Assembly: GCA_013042995.1 (NCBI GenBank)
Contig: JABDPB010000164.1
Span: forward strand, 1-35,473
Reading direction: 5' to 3'
From: Ignavibacteriaceae bacterium
Lineage (GTDB): Bacteria > Bacteroidota > Ignavibacteria > Ignavibacteriales > Ignavibacteriaceae
Length of the DNA stretch: 35,473 nt
Shown here in pieces: positions 1-9,147 of the stretch. The position numbers were made by a program, and so were the translations under genes. The notes below the pieces were generated by a model. That model made no database searches, was not told the DNA's origin, and saw only the letters and a program-made list of their open reading frames with translations. Within the stretch, counting starts at the first letter, position 1. Each line of letters starts with the position of its first letter.

Positions 1-456
1 AAAAAATATTTTACCACCAGCCTTTAAATTGTTTAAAAAATACTCAACACAATAAAATAGTGCCATTTGCAGATAAAAAGGATTAGAGATAACTTTTTTC
101 TCCTGTTCAGCTCGCTGCATCCGCAACTGAATACTTTTCACTCTTCCAAACCGTTCTGTTAAAAAAATTAAATGTTGAACAATTTCATTAATGTCTATTT
201 CGCTACAATTAGTATCAGGTAAGTGAGCAAATTTATTTAACTGGCTTATTAGTTTTACTCCTCGATTTTCCTGGTTTAGAATTTTTTCAAGTGAAGTATT
301 AAACTTTTCTTTATGTGGAAACGATTCATCAGATTTCAATGATAAAATATCGGTTAGTAATCCTGATATTTCTCTTACACTCGCAAAAACATTATTAACC
401 TCGTGTGTTATACCCGCTGTAATTTTTCCAATAAATTGAATTTCTTTGTCTTTCAT
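1..456 (-). CDS. soluble sensor histidine kinase, C-terminus outside window
   Basis: An open frame begins with ATG at 456 and reads 152 codons to the window edge without a stop, so the C-terminal ATP-binding domain is missing. About residues 8-22 contain the phosphoacceptor signature THEVNN with His18 as the likely phosphorylated residue. This is the same HE-x-NN type found in the membrane kinase two genes upstream. No transmembrane segment or input domain precedes it, so it is probably cytosolic. It starts 17 bases after the stop of the response regulator, so it is likely co-transcribed and may act on the same regulator. The kinase assignment rests on the H-box and predicted helices only. 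Confidence 0.75.
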   Translation of the reverse strand, partial: MKDKEIQFIGKITAGITHEVNNVFASVREISGLLTDILSLKSDESFPHKEKFNTSLEKILNQENRGVKLISQLNKFAHLPDTNCSEIDINEIVQHLIFLTERFGRVKSIQLRMQRAEQEKKVISNPFYLQMALFYCVEYFLNNLKAGGKIFF

Positions 457-473
457 AGTAGTATACTTTTCAG

Positions 474-845
474 TTAATTATTTCGTGCCACTGCTTCCTG
501 TATTTTTGAGATTAGACTATCAATGTCACACGGTTTCATTACAAAATCAAATGCCCCCAGATTCATTCCTTCTTTGGCAGATTCTTTGGAGCCATATCCA
601 CTAAGTAAAATTACCGGTAAATTGTAATTCATGGTTTTAATTCGCTTTAATATCTCTAAACCCCCTAATCCCGGCATCATTAAATCTAGTACAACAACAC
701 TAGGCGGATTTTCTTCAATCAGTTTTAAAGCCTTTTTACCTTCTAGGGCCGTATGGGCCTCCATACCTCTGAATTGTAATCGTTCTGCAATAATTGAGGC
801 TAATTCTTCTTCATCATCTACTATCAGCACTCTTATGGCATTCAT
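474..845 (-). CDS. single-domain response regulator (CheY-like receiver)
   Basis: This 123-residue protein is only a receiver domain. It has the acidic pair Asp10/Asp11, the phosphoacceptor Asp54 in VVVLDLMMPG, the switch Ser82, and Lys104 in the KP motif. There is no DNA-binding or enzymatic output domain, so it must signal by protein contact or pass phosphate onward. It begins one base after the stop of the membrane histidine kinase and is followed 17 bases later by a second kinase. It therefore sits between two kinases in one transcription unit, downstream of qmoC. The partner and output are not visible here. Confidence 0.93.
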   Translation of the reverse strand: MNAIRVLIVDDEEELASIIAERLQFRGMEAHTALEGKKALKLIEENPPSVVVLDLMMPGLGGLEILKRIKTMNYNLPVILLSGYGSKESAKEGMNLGAFDFVMKPCDIDSLISKIQEAVARNN

Positions 846-846
846 C

Positions 847-2574
847 TTAAACCTCCAAAGACTTTTTTGGAAACTTCAACAAAAATATAATAAATGTAGA
901 TCCCTTTCCCAGCTTGCTTTCAACTTTAATAGTGCCCCCCATTTTTTTAATTATACCATAAGTAATCGGTAACCCAAGCCCGGTACCATATCCCTTCTTT
1001 GTAGTAAAAAAGGGTTCAAAAATATTTTCCAAATCCTGTTCGGACATTCCACAGCCATCATCTTTAATTGAGACTCCAACTCTTTCTGGATCTTCGTTCC
1101 AAGTATGAATAAATATATTTTCATTGTCTTCAACAGCAGCAAATGCATTTGATAATATATTAAGAAAAACCTGCTGCAGTTGTCCACGATCAGATGATAT
1201 GCGTACCAAATTATCATCCAGATCAAGATTAATATTAATATTTCTATGAACAGCTTCCTTTTCTAAAAAGCCTATTACTTCATTCAACAGATCATTTAAA
1301 TCCAACTCTTCATACTCAATTTCCATGCGTCTTGCGAATCCTAAAAGTCTGTGTGTAATAGTGCTACAGCGGTCAGTAGATTTAAGAATTGAATCTGTTA
1401 ACTCATCAAATTTTTCTTTTTCACTGAACTCGGAAGCATTAGTAATTAAATCTTTCATGAACCCAGCTTTTTGACTAATAATAGCAAGAGGATTATTTAT
1501 TTCGTGGGCTACTCCTGCTGCTAGCCTGCCGATGGAAGATAATTTTTGTGAATGCTCCAGTTCTCGGAAGGCAAGTTCACGTTTTTCATCAGCTTCTTTG
1601 ATGTGATTAACCTGAACATCGGTAAGTTTATATACTAGCAGAATTATTATTAAAACACTGGCAGTATAAATAAAAAATATTTCGGTTCTAAAAGTAAACC
1701 ATGTTTTTAATATTAAAGAGCTCGGTTTAGCAACAACAAGTGTAAAATCTGGTTCAAAAAAATAAGAGTATGCAACAAACACTTCTCTACCATCACTATC
1801 CTCAACTTCATTAACATAAGTTCCATGACCACCTAAGGGAACAGGCAGTGAGCAAGGTTCAAGTAAATTACCATAAAATTTTGAATTAGTCTGGAGTATT
1901 CCTTGACTATTAATTATAAATGCATCGCTCTCTTGTAGAAGTTCCATCATTGAAATTATTTCATCAAATTTTTTAGTGTCAATCGTAGCACGTAAAATCC
2001 AGATAGGGCCATCTTCAGAAAGATTATGTGCAGATATAGCAAGGTGCGGAAATTTTCGGTAGCCTAAAAATACATCACTAATGTGCCTACCATTTATTAA
2101 GCATTCCTGAAACCAGCTTTGATTTGAATAGTCTTTTCCTTGAAATTGATAAGGACCGGCGTAACTTATTGCTATACCTTTGTTATTTATCAGAGCTAAA
2201 TCAATAAATCCTTCAAATTCTTTTTTAAGAACTCCAAGAATTCGGTTCATTATCTTTTGTTCAGATAATTCTTTAAATGAATATGCTGATGCAATAAATC
2301 TTACTGTAGATAGTCGTTCTTCTAAAAATAGTTCAAACGAACGTTTTGTTTTATTAGTAAGAGTATTTAAGGGATTGACTATTTCGTTTCTTAAGCTGCT
2401 TTGATACTGGTAGTAATTTATTGTTGCCATTAAAGAAAGCGGAATTATAGTAACTAGAATCATCAGAATGATGATGTTTCTTCGGAGGGCTTTGTAACGT
2501 TCCGGTGAAGTTCCTTCCTCTGGAAATCTAAGAATATGTTTAGTTATAAACTCCCGGATTTTCTTGTTTTTCAT
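847..2574 (-). CDS. membrane sensor histidine kinase with extracytoplasmic sensor domain
   Basis: This 575-residue protein has a transmembrane helix near 33-53, an extracytoplasmic region of about 245 residues resembling a double-Cache sensor, and a second helix near 299-317. A short linker follows, then a HisKA domain with His357 in GVAHEINNP. The ATPase domain carries the N box (Asn476), DDGCG (505-509), FEPFFTTK and GTGLGL (530-535), so it looks catalytically complete. It lies 70 bases downstream of qmoC. An AGGAG site on the minus strand near 2602-2607 is followed first by a tiny ATG-CTG-stop frame, about 20 bases before the chosen ATG. The ligand is unknown. Position suggests it senses a condition relevant to sulfate respiration, which is inference. 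Confidence 0.93.
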   Translation of the reverse strand: MKNKKIREFITKHILRFPEEGTSPERYKALRRNIIILMILVTIIPLSLMATINYYQYQSSLRNEIVNPLNTLTNKTKRSFELFLEERLSTVRFIASAYSFKELSEQKIMNRILGVLKKEFEGFIDLALINNKGIAISYAGPYQFQGKDYSNQSWFQECLINGRHISDVFLGYRKFPHLAISAHNLSEDGPIWILRATIDTKKFDEIISMMELLQESDAFIINSQGILQTNSKFYGNLLEPCSLPVPLGGHGTYVNEVEDSDGREVFVAYSYFFEPDFTLVVAKPSSLILKTWFTFRTEIFFIYTASVLIIILLVYKLTDVQVNHIKEADEKRELAFRELEHSQKLSSIGRLAAGVAHEINNPLAIISQKAGFMKDLITNASEFSEKEKFDELTDSILKSTDRCSTITHRLLGFARRMEIEYEELDLNDLLNEVIGFLEKEAVHRNININLDLDDNLVRISSDRGQLQQVFLNILSNAFAAVEDNENIFIHTWNEDPERVGVSIKDDGCGMSEQDLENIFEPFFTTKKGYGTGLGLPITYGIIKKMGGTIKVESKLGKGSTFIIFLLKFPKKSLEV

Positions 2575-2644
2575 CTTTTTACTACAGCATTCTAATTATT
2601 ATCTCCTATACAGCGTTAATCACAACAAATTACTAATCGAAACA

Positions 2645-3814
2645 TTATAATTTCAGAAAGAATTTTAATAACATACTTATATTGAATATAGTCTGCTTTT
2701 TATTTCTATCGTTCATCTTTAGATAAACCAAAGCAAGAGTTCTATAAAACATGTGTGCTAGCTTTGAAAAAGGAGCATACCACAATAAACAGAATAATAA
2801 TACCATATGAACATAATAAGTACTGTATGCAAGCTCGGGGATTTCAAACAATCTGAAGTATTGTGTAAATAACCCTGTTATTGCTACCCCAAATATGAAT
2901 AATATCAAACTCCAGTCGAAATAAGTACTTGAGGTTTTATCCTTATTCGTTAATCTTCTTACAGAAACAACTACTGTTCCAACTACCATTAATATACCAC
3001 TTAAATTACCTAAAATTTTTATTGGTGAAAAAATTGGTATTGGTGCTTTGTAGTGAAAAACAATATCAGCCACAGCAGCAAGCGCTGTTGTTAAAAAGGC
3101 TCCTGCAAATCCATAAAAGATAAATAGATGCCCCCAAAATCTAGTAGAATCTCTTGAACAAAGATTGAAGTTTTTATGTGTGAATATTTCAATCACCGTT
3201 TTTATAAAGACACTCACGAATCCCTTTTTATTCTCAGCAGGAGCAATGGTAGTTAAGTTTTTCCAAAATCTTGTGAGTGCTATTCCTGCAAATGTAAAAG
3301 CCAGGATGTTACCAAAAATGAATAGAGGATCAACAATCGAATGAGGAAAAAGTCTGTCAAATACAATTGATCCCTGAGTCAATTGCGCATAATTACCATC
3401 CAAGTGAACAAATGAAATTGCAAATATTATTAGTGCAGGAATTAGAATTAATAATGCCAAATACTTCGGATTTTGTGCAAGTGTGCCCATAAATTTTGGA
3501 ACTGCAAAAAATTCTATTATGTAAGAGCGAATTGAAGCTAATACATCTGCAGGTTTCGCTCCGCGTGGGCAGTAAGTTGAACAATCAGTGCAGCCATGGC
3601 AAAGCCAAACATCCGGATTCGAAATTACGGATTCCTTTTGTCCCCAGCCTGCAGAAATCATCTCCTTTCGCGGGAAGGCGTTGCTTTCAGGGGATAATGA
3701 ACATACAACTGAACAAGTGGCACACTGGTAACATTTTTTTACCGAATCACCGCCATGTTTTTTTAAGTATTTAATAAAATGGACATCAGGTTGAATTAGT
3801 GTTCTTTCACTCAC
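2645..3814 (-). CDS. qmoC: QmoC, membrane cytochrome b / iron-sulfur subunit of the quinone-interacting Qmo complex
   Basis: This 389-residue protein joins an HdrC-like N-terminus with two four-cysteine [4Fe-4S] motifs (CYQCATCSVVC near 28-38 and CHGCTDCSTYC near 72-82) to an HdrE/NarI-like membrane part with about six helices and likely heme-b histidines. This fusion is the hallmark of QmoC, which passes menaquinol electrons to QmoAB and on to AprBA. Its length matches the family (about 385-390). It is oddly placed: qmoA and qmoB lie 7.4 kb upstream beyond sat, aprBA and hppA, whereas in well-studied sulfate reducers qmoABC is contiguous. Here it follows the YkgJ-type gene by 12 bases. Confidence 0.95.
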   Translation of the reverse strand: MSERTLIQPDVHFIKYLKKHGGDSVKKCYQCATCSVVCSLSPESNAFPRKEMISAGWGQKESVISNPDVWLCHGCTDCSTYCPRGAKPADVLASIRSYIIEFFAVPKFMGTLAQNPKYLALLILIPALIIFAISFVHLDGNYAQLTQGSIVFDRLFPHSIVDPLFIFGNILAFTFAGIALTRFWKNLTTIAPAENKKGFVSVFIKTVIEIFTHKNFNLCSRDSTRFWGHLFIFYGFAGAFLTTALAAVADIVFHYKAPIPIFSPIKILGNLSGILMVVGTVVVSVRRLTNKDKTSSTYFDWSLILFIFGVAITGLFTQYFRLFEIPELAYSTYYVHMVLLFCLLWYAPFSKLAHMFYRTLALVYLKMNDRNKKQTIFNISMLLKFFLKL

Positions 3815-3826
3815 TGTAAAATCCTT

Positions 3827-4621
3827 TTATTTTTTTAACAACTCACTTTTAATATTAACTGTCTTTTCTCCAAAAAGAGAAAACCTTATCCAATCAAATG
3901 CAAACTCTAATAATTCTTCATCATCGTTTTTAATTTTTTCAATTTTGTCTTTTTCAATATCAAATCTCTTTAAAAAAGTGGTTTTAAAGATAAAGTCTTT
4001 AAAGCGATCAAGATTATAAAGTGCCAAAAAGTACATATCCACTTTTTGTGGAGTTAAAACTTTTCCCTGCTCAAAAAAATTATTAAATGTAATTTCTTTA
4101 AACTTTTCTCCAAATTTATCATACGGATCTACTCCTTGGTCTTTCATCCACTCTTTTATTGTCCAGCTTTTTCCATCTTCAAATCCCTTGCATACTTCTT
4201 CGTGAAGAATAAAGAAGAATTTTTCATCTTCGTCGTTCCCTGTTTCTTTTGGAGATGCCTGTCCTACAGGGTACATTCTACATGACCAGGGACGGTTTTC
4301 ATAGACGGTACATCCTTTTTCCTGATCAACAAAATAACAGTGTTTAGTTTCTGTTTCTGTCATTCGTAATTGAACTGCGGGCAGCTGCTGCTTAGGATCT
4401 GCTACAAGCTGTGTATACTTATCTAATAATTCCTGCGAATCAATGCGTAGATGATTTTTCAATCTTAGTACATCGTATGGTGTTAGAAAAATATTAACAT
4501 CTGCACAACACTGGTTGAAGCACGAAACTCCTGGGTGACAAGCAAATTTAAATTCCGTATTTTCATTCAATCGGGGATATTGTTCTAAAATTGTTTTTTT
4601 CAATGTTTCTAATTCATTCAT
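3827..4621 (-). CDS. YkgJ-family cysteine-cluster protein
   Basis: This 264-residue soluble protein carries the cysteine pattern of the YkgJ/CxxCxxCC (Fe-S or Zn-binding) family. Cys28, Cys34, Cys38 and Cys39 lie near the N-terminus (HPGVSCFNQCC), followed by KHCYF, KGCTVYENRPWSCRMYPVG and a later Cys in EEVCKGF. The family is thought to bind a metal or cluster, but no general biochemical role is established. It sits between the small zinc-ribbon gene and qmoC with short spacers, so a role in maturing or handling the Apr/Qmo proteins is plausible but unproven. The C-terminal half is helical and charged, with no recognised domain. Confidence 0.82.
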   Translation of the reverse strand: MNELETLKKTILEQYPRLNENTEFKFACHPGVSCFNQCCADVNIFLTPYDVLRLKNHLRIDSQELLDKYTQLVADPKQQLPAVQLRMTETETKHCYFVDQEKGCTVYENRPWSCRMYPVGQASPKETGNDEDEKFFFILHEEVCKGFEDGKSWTIKEWMKDQGVDPYDKFGEKFKEITFNNFFEQGKVLTPQKVDMYFLALYNLDRFKDFIFKTTFLKRFDIEKDKIEKIKNDDEELLEFAFDWIRFSLFGEKTVNIKSELLKK

Positions 4622-4645
4622 TTCTATTCTCCATTCATTTAATAC

Positions 4646-4915
4646 TTATAAAGTAATCCTGTCTTTTAATGCACTTTCAGACCAAACAGGAAGCGGACCT
4701 GTTTCACCTGTTAAAGGATCAAAACGATGCCTGTAAGATGATTTTACGTTGTATTGATCCCACATGTGCTTCCATCCCCTTACATAATATGAACACTCAT
4801 CGTTAAAGCAAACAAACTGCAGATTCTCTCCCCAGGATGTTGCTGTAGGAGGCATCCAAGGAAGTAATTCACTTTTACAATGAGGGCAATCTTGAATTTC
4901 TTTTTTATTAGTCAT
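4646..4915 (-). CDS. small zinc-ribbon protein of unknown function
   Basis: This 89-residue protein has CPHC at residues 10-13 and a CX4C pair (Cys36, Cys41) that would form one zinc ribbon. A conserved-looking aromatic stretch ([10 protein letters not shown]) and an Arg/Pro-rich tail follow. The layout resembles small Ogr/Delta-type zinc-finger proteins, but I cannot confirm the family. It starts 9 bases after the hppA stop and ends 24 bases before the YkgJ-like gene, so it is co-transcribed with hppA and qmoC. It has no signal peptide or membrane helix and should be cytosolic. The function is unknown. Confidence 0.75.
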   Translation of the reverse strand: MTNKKEIQDCPHCKSELLPWMPPTATSWGENLQFVCFNDECSYYVRGWKHMWDQYNVKSSYRHRFDPLTGETGPLPVWSESALKDRITL

Positions 4916-4924
4916 TTATGAATC

Positions 4925-6991
4925 CTATATAATCAATGGTGCTATTACTAATGCAATTACTGACATTAATTTAATTAGAATATTAAGTGATGGACCTGAT
5001 GTATCCTTAAATGGATCACCAACAGTATCACCTACAACTGCAGCTTTATGTGGATCTGATCCCTTGCCTCCAAATGCACCAGCTTCAATATGTTTTTTTG
5101 CATTGTCCCAGGCACCACCAGCGTTAGCCTGGAAGATTGCCATTAACACTCCTGTAACTGTCACACCTACAAGAAGACCTCCCAATGCTTCTTTACTAAT
5201 GAAACCAAAAACAACAGGTGTTATTATAGCAATTAACCCGGGTGCAATCATACGTTTTATAGCAGCTGTTGTGGCTATATCGACACATTTTGCATGATCA
5301 GCTTTAGCCTTACCTTCCATTAAACCAGGAATCTCTTTAAACTGGCGACGCACTTCAGCAATCATATCAAATGCTGCATCTCCTACTGCGCGCATTGCCA
5401 TCGAGCTGAATAGGAAGGGTAAAATACCACCTACAAACAAACCTGCCATTACATATGGATTGGTAACATCAATTATTGTGATTTGAGCTTGAGATTGAAA
5501 AGCACTGAACAATGCAAGTGCCGTAAGAGCAGCCGAACCTATTGCAAATCCTTTTCCAATAGCCGCGGTAGTATTTCCTACTGCATCTAATCTATCAGTT
5601 CTCTCTCTAACCTCAGGTGGTAGTTCACTCATTTCGGCAAGACCACCAGCATTATCAGCTACCGGACCATAAGCATCAACTGCTAATTGAATTCCTGTTG
5701 TTGATAACATACCTAAAGCTGCAATAGCAATTCCATATAAACCTGCAAAGTAGTATGATAACACAATTGCTGCTGCGATATAGATTACAGGTAATGCTGT
5801 AGATTTCATTCCAAGTGCCAATCCAGCAATAATATTTGTTGCAGCTCCTGTTTGTGACTGAGCGGCAATATTTCGGGCAGGTTTTCTCGATTCAGAGGTG
5901 TAATATTCTGTTGTTAACCCAATAGCAATGCCAGCAAGTAAACCAACTATAGTAACAATAAAAATATTTGAAGCTGTTAAAGTGCTAAGTGCTCCTGTAA
6001 CATCTTTAATTGGTTCTACTGCATCGGGAAGGAAGTAAGCTATTACTGGATACGCAAGTGCAATCATTAATGCACCAGCGCCAAAAGTTCCTATATTTAA
6101 TGCTGTTTGTGGATTGCCACCCTCTTTCGTTCGAACAGCAAAAGTCCCAATGACTGAACAAATAATTCCCAATCCAGCTAATAATAAAGGAAGAATAATT
6201 ATGTAAACGTTCTCATATACAATTCCAAGAACCATCGCGCCAATAATTGAACCAACATAACTTTCAAAAAGGTCAGCACCCATTCCTGCAACATCCCCAA
6301 CATTATCACCCACATTGTCTGCAATCGTAGCAGGATTACGTGGATCATCTTCAGGAATTCCAGCTTCCACCTTACCAACTAAATCTGCACCCACATCAGC
6401 AGCTTTGGTATAAATACCTCCCCCAACTCGAGCAAAAAGTGCAATAGAGGAAGCACCAAATGAAAATCCTGTAATGACACCAACAACTCGAACAAAACTT
6501 ACTGAACCATCGGGATTAAGAAAAATATTTGAGTAAATTAACAGTAGTATTCCCAAACCTAAAATTCCAAGACCGACAACAGACATTCCCATAACCGTTC
6601 CACCAGAGAATGCAACATTTAAAGCTTTGTTCAGACTAGTCCTTGCTGCATTGGTTGTTCTTACATTTGCTGCTGTTGCCACACGCATTCCAAAAAAACC
6701 TGCTAGAGCAGAACAAAACGCTCCAAAGACAAATGATACAGCAATAATAGGGCTACTATCCGGTGAATTCCAATTGGCAATAGCTAAAAGGATTGCAGCA
6801 ACTATTACAAAGATCGCAAGGACTTTGTATTCTCTTTTCAAAAATGCCATTGCACCTTCGCGAACATAGCCAGAAATTTCAACCATTTTTTCTGTGCCCG
6901 GATCTTGTTTTCCAACCCATTTTGCTTTAATAAGTGCAAACAAAAGAGCTATAATTCCTAATACTGGTATAATGTAAATCCAATCAGGCAT
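4925..6991 (-). CDS. hppA: membrane-bound ion-pumping pyrophosphatase, K+-dependent type
   Basis: This 688-residue integral membrane protein has about 16 helices. It hydrolyses pyrophosphate and uses the energy to export ions. Substrate motifs are visible: [12 protein letters not shown] near 198-209, then [20 protein letters not shown] (225-244). [10 protein letters not shown] at 472-481 has Ala476 and Gly479 where K+-independent enzymes carry Lys and Thr, so this is the K+-dependent class. The gate glutamate is in FESYVGS (Glu243), the position typical of Na+ pumps and dual Na+/H+ pumps, so Na+ transport is possible. Removing the pyrophosphate made by ATP sulfurylase would drive sulfate activation. 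The gene follows aprA after terminator hairpins, so it probably has its own promoter. A GGAGA ribosome binding site precedes the ATG. Confidence 0.97.
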   Translation of the reverse strand: MPDWIYIIPVLGIIALLFALIKAKWVGKQDPGTEKMVEISGYVREGAMAFLKREYKVLAIFVIVAAILLAIANWNSPDSSPIIAVSFVFGAFCSALAGFFGMRVATAANVRTTNAARTSLNKALNVAFSGGTVMGMSVVGLGILGLGILLLIYSNIFLNPDGSVSFVRVVGVITGFSFGASSIALFARVGGGIYTKAADVGADLVGKVEAGIPEDDPRNPATIADNVGDNVGDVAGMGADLFESYVGSIIGAMVLGIVYENVYIIILPLLLAGLGIICSVIGTFAVRTKEGGNPQTALNIGTFGAGALMIALAYPVIAYFLPDAVEPIKDVTGALSTLTASNIFIVTIVGLLAGIAIGLTTEYYTSESRKPARNIAAQSQTGAATNIIAGLALGMKSTALPVIYIAAAIVLSYYFAGLYGIAIAALGMLSTTGIQLAVDAYGPVADNAGGLAEMSELPPEVRERTDRLDAVGNTTAAIGKGFAIGSAALTALALFSAFQSQAQITIIDVTNPYVMAGLFVGGILPFLFSSMAMRAVGDAAFDMIAEVRRQFKEIPGLMEGKAKADHAKCVDIATTAAIKRMIAPGLIAIITPVVFGFISKEALGGLLVGVTVTGVLMAIFQANAGGAWDNAKKHIEAGAFGGKGSDPHKAAVVGDTVGDPFKDTSGPSLNILIKLMSVIALVIAPLII

Positions 6992-7071
6992 ATTAATTCT
7001 CCATTTAAAGGATTTTCTGAATGCAATCGAGCATGCTTATTAAAGCTTTGCCGACCTAACAAATTTTAAGT

Positions 7072-7127
7072 AATAAAAAAATCCTCAAAGTAATTCTGAT
7101 TTATTCTCGGTATAACTATGAGGATTT
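7072..7127 (-). terminator. intrinsic terminator downstream of aprA
   Basis: On the minus strand AAATCCTCA (7127-7119) pairs perfectly with TGAGGATTT (7087-7079) across a 31-base loop, and the 3' arm runs directly into a T tract (TTTTTTTATT). This has the form of a Rho-independent terminator for transcripts coming from aprA. It lies between aprA and hppA and would separate the sat-apr transcript from the hppA-qmoC genes, or reduce read-through into them. Confidence 0.72.
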
Positions 7128-7153
7128 CAATTTCAAATTTAAATATTTTAAAA

Positions 7154-7183
7154 CTCCCCTCCGAAATTAAATTCAGAGGGGGG
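7154..7183 (-). terminator. GC-rich hairpin just after the aprA stop
   Basis: Bases 7154-7161 (CTCCCCTC) pair with 7176-7183 (GAGGGGGG, one G-T wobble). The stem continues after one mismatch with GAA/TTC. On the minus strand it is followed by TTTTAAAATATTT, a weaker T run. It is the strongest GC block in an AT-rich gap and lies 33 bases from the aprA stop. It may act with the second hairpin as a tandem terminator or protect the 3' end of the apr mRNA. Confidence 0.6.
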
Positions 7184-7215
7184 AAATAACTTTTACTGAT
7201 CGTTCTGATTAATGA

Positions 7216-9120
7216 TTATCCACCAAGTAATTCATGGTCCGAAGCTTCAGCATAAATTCTTTTCACTGGGCGTTTAATCATTTCCCATTCATTCTTATTA
7301 GGATCGTATTTACAATTTGCAAACGCGTCCCAGTTTTCATTGTCCATACTTGGTTTGTCAGCTCTAAAGTAGTAACCCGGCCAACGTGTCTCTTCACGGA
7401 ACAGCAAGGTTCTAACATGGGCTTCAGCTTGCCACATACGGTGCACGTTCTCCCAGCATCTCATCAATTCATGAAGATCAGGAGCTGCAAGTTTTTCAGA
7501 ATCTTCTTTTAAGAATCCCAACAACTCTAGACCTTTTTCAAGAAGTTTTTCACTTGTAGTAAATCCAGTAGAAACTCCAGCTGCATATTCATCCATAATT
7601 TTTTGCAATCTGAACATAAACATTTTTGGCAGAATGTAATGAGGATTTACATCCGGTGTAACCGTTTTGCCGCTGAATTCTGCATAAGTATCTAGTGGTT
7701 GCAAAATTTCCTTTTTCATTTTTTCAATTTCGGCGTTATCTACGTTGACATCGCCCTTATTATCGAGCACATATTTTATAGCAGCTTTTGCAGCTATTCT
7801 ACCTTCAGCATGAGATCCGGATGAGAATTTATGACTTGAAGCACCAGAGGCATCGCCAGCACAGAACAATCCTTTTGCTGTTGACATGCAATCGTAACCC
7901 CAGAAGTATTCATCAGGAGCAACATCTTTTGGACCACTGACCCATGCACCTGAAGCACCTGAGTGTGAACCAATGAAGTAAGGTTCAGCTGCTGCAATTT
8001 CAGATGATTTTTCTTCGGGAGCTGTGTTTGTAGCAGCCCATAGAATTGCCTGAGAAATTGTCATATCTAAAAAGTCTTCCCAGGCTTCTGATTCTAATTC
8101 TTTTAGTTTTTTCTTTGCTGCTTTTTCATCACCTTCTGAAGTCGCAATCTTTTGAATTGCCTCTTCAGTTCTCATAAAAATAGGACCTTTGCCTTCCTGA
8201 ACATCTAACATCATTAACCAGTTTCGAAGATTTGCTGGAACTGGTTTTACCTTTCCGTATGGAAGCCATTTTTCTAACTCTGGACGACGTGTTTCCATGT
8301 ATACTTCGCCCAATCCGTTTGTTGCTCTTGATTTAAATAATAAAAACCAAGCACCAACAGGACCATAAGCATCTTTAAAGCGTACGGGAATAAAACGAAC
8401 TTCCTGGCAAGTCATTTCTGCACCAGCTTTCAGAGTAAAGTATGCACTTGAACCTGAATTCCAAGGTGGATACCATGCGCGTCCCAAACCTTCGCCGGAT
8501 GAACGAGGTTTGAATACGTGAACAGCTCCGCCCATAGCAACTAAAACTGATTTTGCTTTAAAGACATAAAATTTCTCTTCGCGTACACTAAATCCAACTG
8601 CACCAACGCATTTGTCACCGTCCATTATTGGACCTACTATAAATATACGTTCATAAATATTATCTACACCCATGGCATTCTTTGCTGCTTCTGCAACAAC
8701 AACTTTGTACGATTCGCCATTAATCATTAATTGCCATCTGCCTTCGTGAACGTAGGCACCATTTTCATCCGTCCAGATTGGAAGACCCCATTTTTCGAAT
8801 AGATGAACTGATGAATCAACGTGGCGAGCAATATTATATACTAAATCTTCTCTTGTAATCCCCATTAAATCATTACGTACATAATCAACATAGTCTTTCA
8901 TTGAATTTTGGCCATCCTTTAGGCCAACATACTGATTGATTGCTGATAATCCCATTGCGACTGCACCGCTGCGGTCAACAGCTGCCTTATCTACCATTGT
9001 AACTTTCAAACCGTTTTTCTTTGCCCAATATGCAGCCTCTACAGCAGCACCACAAGCAGCCATACCACCACCAACAATGAGAAGATCAGTTGTTACTTCT
9101 ACTGTTTCGAAATTAGCCAT
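7216..9120 (-). CDS. aprA: adenylylsulfate (APS) reductase, alpha subunit
   Basis: This 634-residue flavoprotein is the catalytic subunit of APS reductase. With AprB it reduces APS to sulfite and AMP (or runs in reverse) in the cytoplasm. The FAD-binding Rossmann motif LLIVGGGMAACGAA is near 13-26. Typical AprA segments follow, including VDRSGAVAMGLSAINQY, EGRWQLMINGESYK, PRSSGEGLGRAWYPPW and the FCAGDASGASSHKFSSG flavin segment. The length is near the family norm. It follows aprB by 27 bases with an AAGGAGA ribosome binding site, and two terminator hairpins follow its stop. Reductive use is inferred from the linked reductive-type dsr genes and qmo. Confidence 0.98.
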   Translation of the reverse strand: MANFETVEVTTDLLIVGGGMAACGAAVEAAYWAKKNGLKVTMVDKAAVDRSGAVAMGLSAINQYVGLKDGQNSMKDYVDYVRNDLMGITREDLVYNIARHVDSSVHLFEKWGLPIWTDENGAYVHEGRWQLMINGESYKVVVAEAAKNAMGVDNIYERIFIVGPIMDGDKCVGAVGFSVREEKFYVFKAKSVLVAMGGAVHVFKPRSSGEGLGRAWYPPWNSGSSAYFTLKAGAEMTCQEVRFIPVRFKDAYGPVGAWFLLFKSRATNGLGEVYMETRRPELEKWLPYGKVKPVPANLRNWLMMLDVQEGKGPIFMRTEEAIQKIATSEGDEKAAKKKLKELESEAWEDFLDMTISQAILWAATNTAPEEKSSEIAAAEPYFIGSHSGASGAWVSGPKDVAPDEYFWGYDCMSTAKGLFCAGDASGASSHKFSSGSHAEGRIAAKAAIKYVLDNKGDVNVDNAEIEKMKKEILQPLDTYAEFSGKTVTPDVNPHYILPKMFMFRLQKIMDEYAAGVSTGFTTSEKLLEKGLELLGFLKEDSEKLAAPDLHELMRCWENVHRMWQAEAHVRTLLFREETRWPGYYFRADKPSMDNENWDAFANCKYDPNKNEWEMIKRPVKRIYAEASDHELLGG

Positions 9121-9147
9121 TGTTTTTATCTCCTTACTATTGGTTTA

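Noticed and set aside
631-972. Plus-strand frame antiparallel to the receiver and kinase genes
   Set aside because: It is a shadow of two clear minus-strand genes, with low-complexity composition and no domain.
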